DNA of 64,000 nucleotides, from the NCBI RefSeq assembly GCF_010111755.1, contig NC_088955.1:372001-436000 (forward strand). Direction: 5' to 3'. The notes beneath the pieces are model-generated. The model was given only the letters and a program-made list of their open reading frames with translations. It was not told the DNA's origin and did no database searches. Below, piece by piece: positions 58,110 to 64,000 of the stretch. Position 1 is the stretch's first letter. Each line of letters opens with the position of its first letter. This DNA comes from Nakaseomyces glabratus. Lineage: Eukaryota; Ascomycota; Saccharomycetes; Saccharomycetales; Saccharomycetaceae. The translations under genes were made by a program, and so were the position numbers.

Positions 58110-60176
58110 ATGCCGTCGTTTTCGTTGCTTAGACCAAGGGAGACATCTCTTTGGAAGGCGGTGAAGAACTTGATAGACGCTATCATTGTTCCTGATTCAG
58201 GGAAGGATGCGTTGCCTGTGGAGCCAGCGGGTGTGAGTGCAGCGCCTGCGAAGGCTGCGATGTCTGCGATGTCTGCGAAGCCTACTAGAAAGTATAGGAG
58301 AAACAAGAAGGTTGCTGACGACTCTAGAAGCACTAAATCGCGTGATTCCTTGGATAACGCTTCTACGATGTTCCCAAAGATCTCTTATAATGGGGACATC
58401 AGCCTGGGTACAGCCAAGCCTTGTGCTCTAGACATGAACTCTATGAATGGCTCCGGGTTCAACTTCACTTTCAACTCAAACGATGTCATAGAGACCAATT
58501 TCGATATGATGCAGCTGCAACTACCTGATTTCCCACAACAGCCACAACAAGATTTTGCTATACACAACGACTTAAACATTAACTTGCCCGTGCAACCTGA
58601 AGTACAAGTCAAACAGGAACCTAAGCCAGTGGACAGCATCACCAGCATCAAGAAAGACACTAAGGCTAAATCTGAGACTTTGGACGATGATGAGAAGGAG
58701 TTTGTTTGTCACTACTGTGATGCTAAGTTCAGGATAAGAGGATATTTAACAAGGCATATCAAAAAACACGCCATAGAAAAGGCCTACCATTGTCCCTTCT
58801 ACAACGGCCAGGAAGTGCCATCAAAGAGATGTCACAACTCTGGTGGTTTCAGCAGACGTGACACATATAAGACACACATGAAGGCTCGCCATTTGATTTA
58901 CCCAGAAGGTGTAAACTTCGCCTCCAGAAATGAATCTTCCGGTCACTGTGCCAAATGCGGAGGTTTTATCGCCAAGGCGGCCACCTACGTGGAAGATCAT
59001 ATTGAATCTGGACAATGTCCAGCACTACCAGCTGGATACTACTCGGAGAGCTTAAGAAGAACCTCCAAGAGTGCTTCTAAATCTGCAACACCAGCAAGCA
59101 TTTCATCACAATCCGTTTCTCCTACCACTATTCCAGCCAGCTTGCCAACAAATTATCAAAAGAAGAGAAGAAATAAGATGAAGAAGATCACAACATCGAA
59201 TGGTACTACTAGATACGTATCGACACTACAAAGTTGGGTGGAACCAAAAGTATTGGAGAACAAAGATGCCTTGGAAGCTATGGCTATCGTAGCTTCTGAA
59301 ACTGGTAGAAATGATGTTTTCACTACATTGGATGACAATAAAATATTAATGGACTCCCAATATTATGTAGCCAAATCAGGTTCAAGACAGAACTCAACCC
59401 GCAAAAACTCTGATAAGACCATAAAACAAAATTCTAGACAGAGAAACAGCACTGGCAAACCTGATAATGGGAATGGACTTGTAACTCCAGAATATGGCTA
59501 TGAACAAATAAAACAAGGAAGTCGGAGCAACAGCAATAGTAAGGGCGTGAACTTACATATTGCACCTCCAAACATGGGAGTTAAATTAGAGCACGCCGAC
59601 AACATGCTTGCTTCTCCTGCTACATCTATCTCTACTGGTGTTATGAATAGCATATCACCTATATCTAACTCAGCCATGGATTCCTCCAGTACTCATTCTT
59701 CTTATGCTTCTTCACTGAATGATAATTGTGGTATCAACACGACACAGAAAATGCAACATACCCAAACATCAAACATTCTGCCAAATAATGACATGGCAAA
59801 TGCTGGCCCTGATTTCAGTAATCTAGTTGATCTAGATAAGATAGGTTTTGATGCCATGCTTGCTCTTTGTCCAGTAAACAATGACCAAGAGAATTATAAA
59901 GAGGACAAAAACTTCATGTTAAGCAATATGCAGGCATCTGGCAACAGAATAAATTTTCCAGCGGATATTGAAACGAATTTAAACAAGTCCGCAGCAGACA
60001 TACAACTCGGCAATACCTCAATGAGGCCACAAAATTTTGATACACAGCACTTTCCAAGAGAGCATATGGTAGTTGCTGATGTTGATCCCACCAATGCTGG
60101 GTTGATGTCAGATTTGCACGTCAAAGAAAATCAAAAATATATGCAATATTACCAACAGTTTTTCAGCATGAATTGA
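58110..60176 (+). CDS. STP2: Zinc-finger transcription factor Stp2 (SPS-sensor effector)
   Basis: 688 residues, longer than S. cerevisiae Stp1/Stp2 (519/541). The N-terminus (MPSFSLLRPRETSLWKAVKNLIDAIIV) resembles the Stp1/2 regulatory domain, which anchors the latent factor in the cytoplasm until the protease Ssy5 cleaves it on amino-acid sensing. Three C2H2-type fingers follow: C200, C203, H216, H220 in the first; C228, C241, H256, H261 in the second; CAKC...H...C in the third. They match the Stp family almost residue for residue. A second conserved block (KKITTSNGTTRYVSTLQSWVEPKVL) and the C-terminal YMQYYQQFFSMN complete it. It induces amino-acid permease genes. Synteny with ERG11 (YHR007C) favours STP2 over STP1. 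Confidence 0.92.
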   Translation: MPSFSLLRPRETSLWKAVKNLIDAIIVPDSGKDALPVEPAGVSAAPAKAAMSAMSAKPTRKYRRNKKVADDSRSTKSRDSLDNASTMFPKISYNGDISLGTAKPCALDMNSMNGSGFNFTFNSNDVIETNFDMMQLQLPDFPQQPQQDFAIHNDLNINLPVQPEVQVKQEPKPVDSITSIKKDTKAKSETLDDDEKEFVCHYCDAKFRIRGYLTRHIKKHAIEKAYHCPFYNGQEVPSKRCHNSGGFSRRDTYKTHMKARHLIYPEGVNFASRNESSGHCAKCGGFIAKAATYVEDHIESGQCPALPAGYYSESLRRTSKSASKSATPASISSQSVSPTTIPASLPTNYQKKRRNKMKKITTSNGTTRYVSTLQSWVEPKVLENKDALEAMAIVASETGRNDVFTTLDDNKILMDSQYYVAKSGSRQNSTRKNSDKTIKQNSRQRNSTGKPDNGNGLVTPEYGYEQIKQGSRSNSNSKGVNLHIAPPNMGVKLEHADNMLASPATSISTGVMNSISPISNSAMDSSSTHSSYASSLNDNCGINTTQKMQHTQTSNILPNNDMANAGPDFSNLVDLDKIGFDAMLALCPVNNDQENYKEDKNFMLSNMQASGNRINFPADIETNLNKSAADIQLGNTSMRPQNFDTQHFPREHMVVADVDPTNAGLMSDLHVKENQKYMQYYQQFFSMN

Positions 60177-60897
60177 GACTATTTAATGTGATACCATTCG
60201 CGAAAACCTTTTTCATTTCGTACCATTTATATTGTTATTTTATAGTTAGCTAATTTTATTGATGTAAGCTAACAACCAGATACATTACTTTATATTCCAT
60301 TATATATTGGGATTTTCTAATGAACAACCTTATTTTATGTGAGATGATCTGTAGTATGACAGCATTGGAAATATAAACAACATGGGCGCAAAAAACGTGT
60401 TTCTTTAGGCTTACCAAGGTAAAGTTTGATAATAATACAAGAGTTCGATTTGTTAAATAATATTGTATTGTATACACGGTTTAAATTTTATAATAAATAT
60501 AAATAGCTAAATGAAACTTAAGTCTATATGTTAATGGCACCAAAATAAAGATGAATGAAAATGAAAAAAATGTAGTATAAGAAGCATTGAATTTTGATCA
60601 TGAAAATGAATTTTTTTAAAACAATCTTTGGGATCAACCAACTTTGTCATATGCTTGCACTGCATACATTGCTAGTTATACGGATGAAGACATCGTATAG
60701 TTCGTTTAGCAGCAAAGCCCTCTAAACGAAACAACCAGCTTAAGTCATGCCGAAATATCCATGTTGATATTCACGATGACTTACTATTAGGCTAATGAAT
60801 CAGCGTATATCCCGTATACGAGCCAGACAGCAATATTGTTTGAAGTAGGTTTTGACCATTGATTATTGGAAGAAAATGTTTAATATTTTGAAAGCAT
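60177..60897. other. Convergent intergenic, STP2/ERG11
   Basis: 721 bp of AT-rich sequence between convergent genes, presumably long 3' UTRs. A 73-codon minus-strand frame at 60256-60477 has no recognisable feature. No RNA gene seen. Confidence 0.55.
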
Positions 60898-62565
<1,668 letters not shown>

Positions 62566-62645
62566 TCAAGACAATGGACATGAAGGGATCGCCCATTATA
62601 TACATTTTTTTGTAAAGATGTTTAGCACAAGTCTTGACTACTGAT

Positions 62646-62652
62646 TATACGA
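62646..62652 (-). promoter_or_regulatory. Sterol-response element 1 (Upc2-type)
   Basis: TATACGA on the plus strand, reading TCGTATA toward ERG11: the exact core bound by Upc2/Ecm22. It is about 150 bp from the ATG. A one-base variant TATACGG follows at 62659-62665. Confidence 0.7.
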
Positions 62653-62681
62653 GATGAGTATACGGGTTCTTCGAGGTGGAA

Positions 62682-62688
62682 TATACGA
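62682..62688 (-). promoter_or_regulatory. Sterol-response element 2
   Basis: Second exact TCGTATA core on the ERG11 coding strand, 36 bp upstream of the first. Confidence 0.7.
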
Positions 62689-62875
62689 TGATAAAATTTT
62701 TTTTCAATTTTTTTTTTTCAAAATTGCAGTTTGTTAAGGGTTTTCACTGTGCTGAGCAAAGGCCATAAAAAAAAAGAAACAGAGATGGACCGATAAACAA
62801 GACACAGCAATTGGGTTTAAGCTGTTTCCATTGTCTAATCAGTGATGGGAAGGGCTTGCAAAGATGTCACTCGGG

Positions 62876-62882
62876 TATACGA
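62876..62882 (-). promoter_or_regulatory. Sterol-response element 3
   Basis: Third exact TCGTATA core, about 380 bp upstream of the ERG11 ATG, in the context GGGTATACGATG, very similar to that of the first two. Confidence 0.55.
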
Positions 62883-63399
62883 TGTGTGCAACTGGATTAG
62901 AGAAGAAGCGATAAATCCTTATCTCATGTCGTTTGGTGCAGGCGAACGTGGGTTTTCTGCTTCTGTGCTGTGAAGTGCTCTTTGTACCCTTGTACTCCTG
63001 TGCTCCCATCTCACTATAACTCTTCAAGCTCACTCGATTGTAGTTGGAACAAGGCTTTTTGGGTCTCGTTTACAAATGGCCTCGTATTCGCGTATTAGCC
63101 TGTGCCGATGGATTTACCGGAATGGCGATGGTAGTATGGTACTATTGTAATGGTCGGTGTTAAGCGGATACTGTGTATTATTGTAACAAGACGTACCCTG
63201 GGGACAATGGATCGTTGTTCGTTTAAGCTTTCTTGCAACATCAGTAATACGATTTGTCCGATACAATCGTTGCTTACTCATCCGTGTCGATGCTGCCCTT
63301 CCCAGGTTGTAGTCTATTTTAAGTGTTAAATTTATTTTAAGTATAGTGCTTACTTTAGGTGCGAATATGTAGAGAGAGTTGAAGAAAAAATTAGCTAAT

Positions 63400-64000
63400 C
63401 TATTTAGTGACTTTGGATGTTTCGTACCTCTTCGCAGCTTCCTTCCAGTTGATGACGTTCCAAATAGCCTTGAAGTAGTCGACCTTCTTGTTTTGGTATT
63501 GCAAGTAGTAGGCGTGCTCCCAGGCGTCGATGGCCACCAGTGGGACAAACTGGTTGCCGACTGTGTCCTGGTTGTAAGTCTGCACAACATCCAGCTGGCC
63601 GCCGTTCTCCAAGTTCTTGACAATGAAGGCCCAACCGGAACCTTGCACACCGGCCAATTTGGCATTGGTGACCTCGATCAGCTTGTCCAAGGAGCCGTAC
63701 TGCTTCTCGATCTGCTGGCCAAGAGCACTGGAGCTGGATGGCGCTTCACCACCACCGTTCTTCTCTGGAGCCAGGTTCTTCCAGAACAGACAGTGGTTCG
63801 TGTACCCACCTCCATGGAACTTGATGTTCTGCTGCACTTGGATTAGATCACGTGCAGCTTGCAAGTCGTTGGGGTCCTTGGACAACTTGTGGGTCAGTTC
63901 CTGGAACTGGTCGACAGCGGTGTTCAGGCCGTTGACATAGGTCTGGTGGTGCTTGGAGTAGTGCAATTCGTTGATCTGGCCGGAGATGTGTGGCTCAAGA
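63400..64000 (-). CDS. SOD2: Mitochondrial Mn superoxide dismutase Sod2, 5' end outside window
   Basis: The minus-strand frame runs to the window edge, giving about 199 C-terminal residues; the presequence and start lie beyond 64000. Visible parts: LEPHISGQINELHYSKHHQTYVNG (metal-ligand and active-site helix), GGGYTNHCLFWKNLAP with a metal-binding His, and IDAWEHAYYLQYQNKKVDYFKAIWNVINW, whose Asp and His complete the metal site. These are Mn-type features. Sod2 converts superoxide to hydrogen peroxide in the mitochondrial matrix. It is on the same strand as ERG11, as YHR007C-YHR008C. Codon bias is high and GC is raised, which creates long frames on other strands that are not genes. Confidence 0.97.
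   Translation of the reverse strand, partial: LEPHISGQINELHYSKHHQTYVNGLNTAVDQFQELTHKLSKDPNDLQAARDLIQVQQNIKFHGGGYTNHCLFWKNLAPEKNGGGEAPSSSSALGQQIEKQYGSLDKLIEVTNAKLAGVQGSGWAFIVKNLENGGQLDVVQTYNQDTVGNQFVPLVAIDAWEHAYYLQYQNKKVDYFKAIWNVINWKEAAKRYETSKVTK

Overview
The window is nuclear DNA from a budding yeast of the post-whole-genome-duplication Saccharomycetaceae. It is almost certainly Nakaseomyces glabratus (Candida glabrata), and from remembered gene content probably chromosome E. The supports are: nearly every gene has a clear S. cerevisiae counterpart; all genes but one read through without introns; a second FPS-type glycerol channel lies beside GUT1; a single SIT1-type siderophore transporter lies beside EFM1; and ERG11 (533 codons) lies between an STP2-like factor and SOD2. 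The identification comes from recognising protein sequence and gene order, not from a database search.

Region 1 (1-41.6 kb): OCA5-like (partial), ENT4, ECM29, SDH2, GOS1, FPS2, GUT1, RPL8, SBP1, a vacuolar ABCC transporter (VMR1/YBT1 type), MUP3, CBP2, COF1 (one intron), EFM1 and SIT1. In S. cerevisiae most of these lie on the left arm of chromosome VIII (YHL029-YHL040), while ENT4, SDH2, FPS1 and COF1 lie on the left arm of chromosome XII (YLL038-YLL050). The block therefore interleaves two ohnologous tracks, as expected from reciprocal gene loss after the genome duplication.

Region 2 (42-55.4 kb) is made of short syntenic blocks: AFG1-MAK10 (YEL052-053); DET1 (YDR051); ALG14 and a YBR071W-like gene (YBR070-071); CGI121, a YML037C-like gene and YMD8 (YML036-038). 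Region 3 (58-64 kb) is STP2, ERG11 and SOD2 (partial), matching YHR006-008.

Functions are mostly housekeeping: TCA cycle and respiration (SDH2, AFG1, CBP2, SOD2), vesicle traffic (ENT4, GOS1, the YML037C-like gene, YMD8), protein quality control (ECM29), translation and RNA (RPL8, SBP1, EFM1, MAK10, CGI121), and membrane or nutrient physiology (FPS2, GUT1, MUP3, SIT1, STP2, ERG11, DET1, ALG14). Two themes bear on fungal pathogenesis: iron capture by SIT1, and ergosterol synthesis by ERG11, whose promoter carries three exact sterol-response heptamers. FPS2 and GUT1 are divergent across a shared 2.9 kb gap and together cover glycerol export and use.

The intergenic regions are unusually long in places (2.9, 3.2 and 2.7 kb) and carry homopolymer G or C runs and small tandem repeats. 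I saw no transposon, CRISPR array, convincing tRNA gene or centromere. I found no clearly novel multi-gene system. The best unexplained signals are a nested hairpin between ALG14 and the YBR071W-like gene, the conservation of a COB-intron splicing factor (CBP2), and the repeat-rich long promoters.
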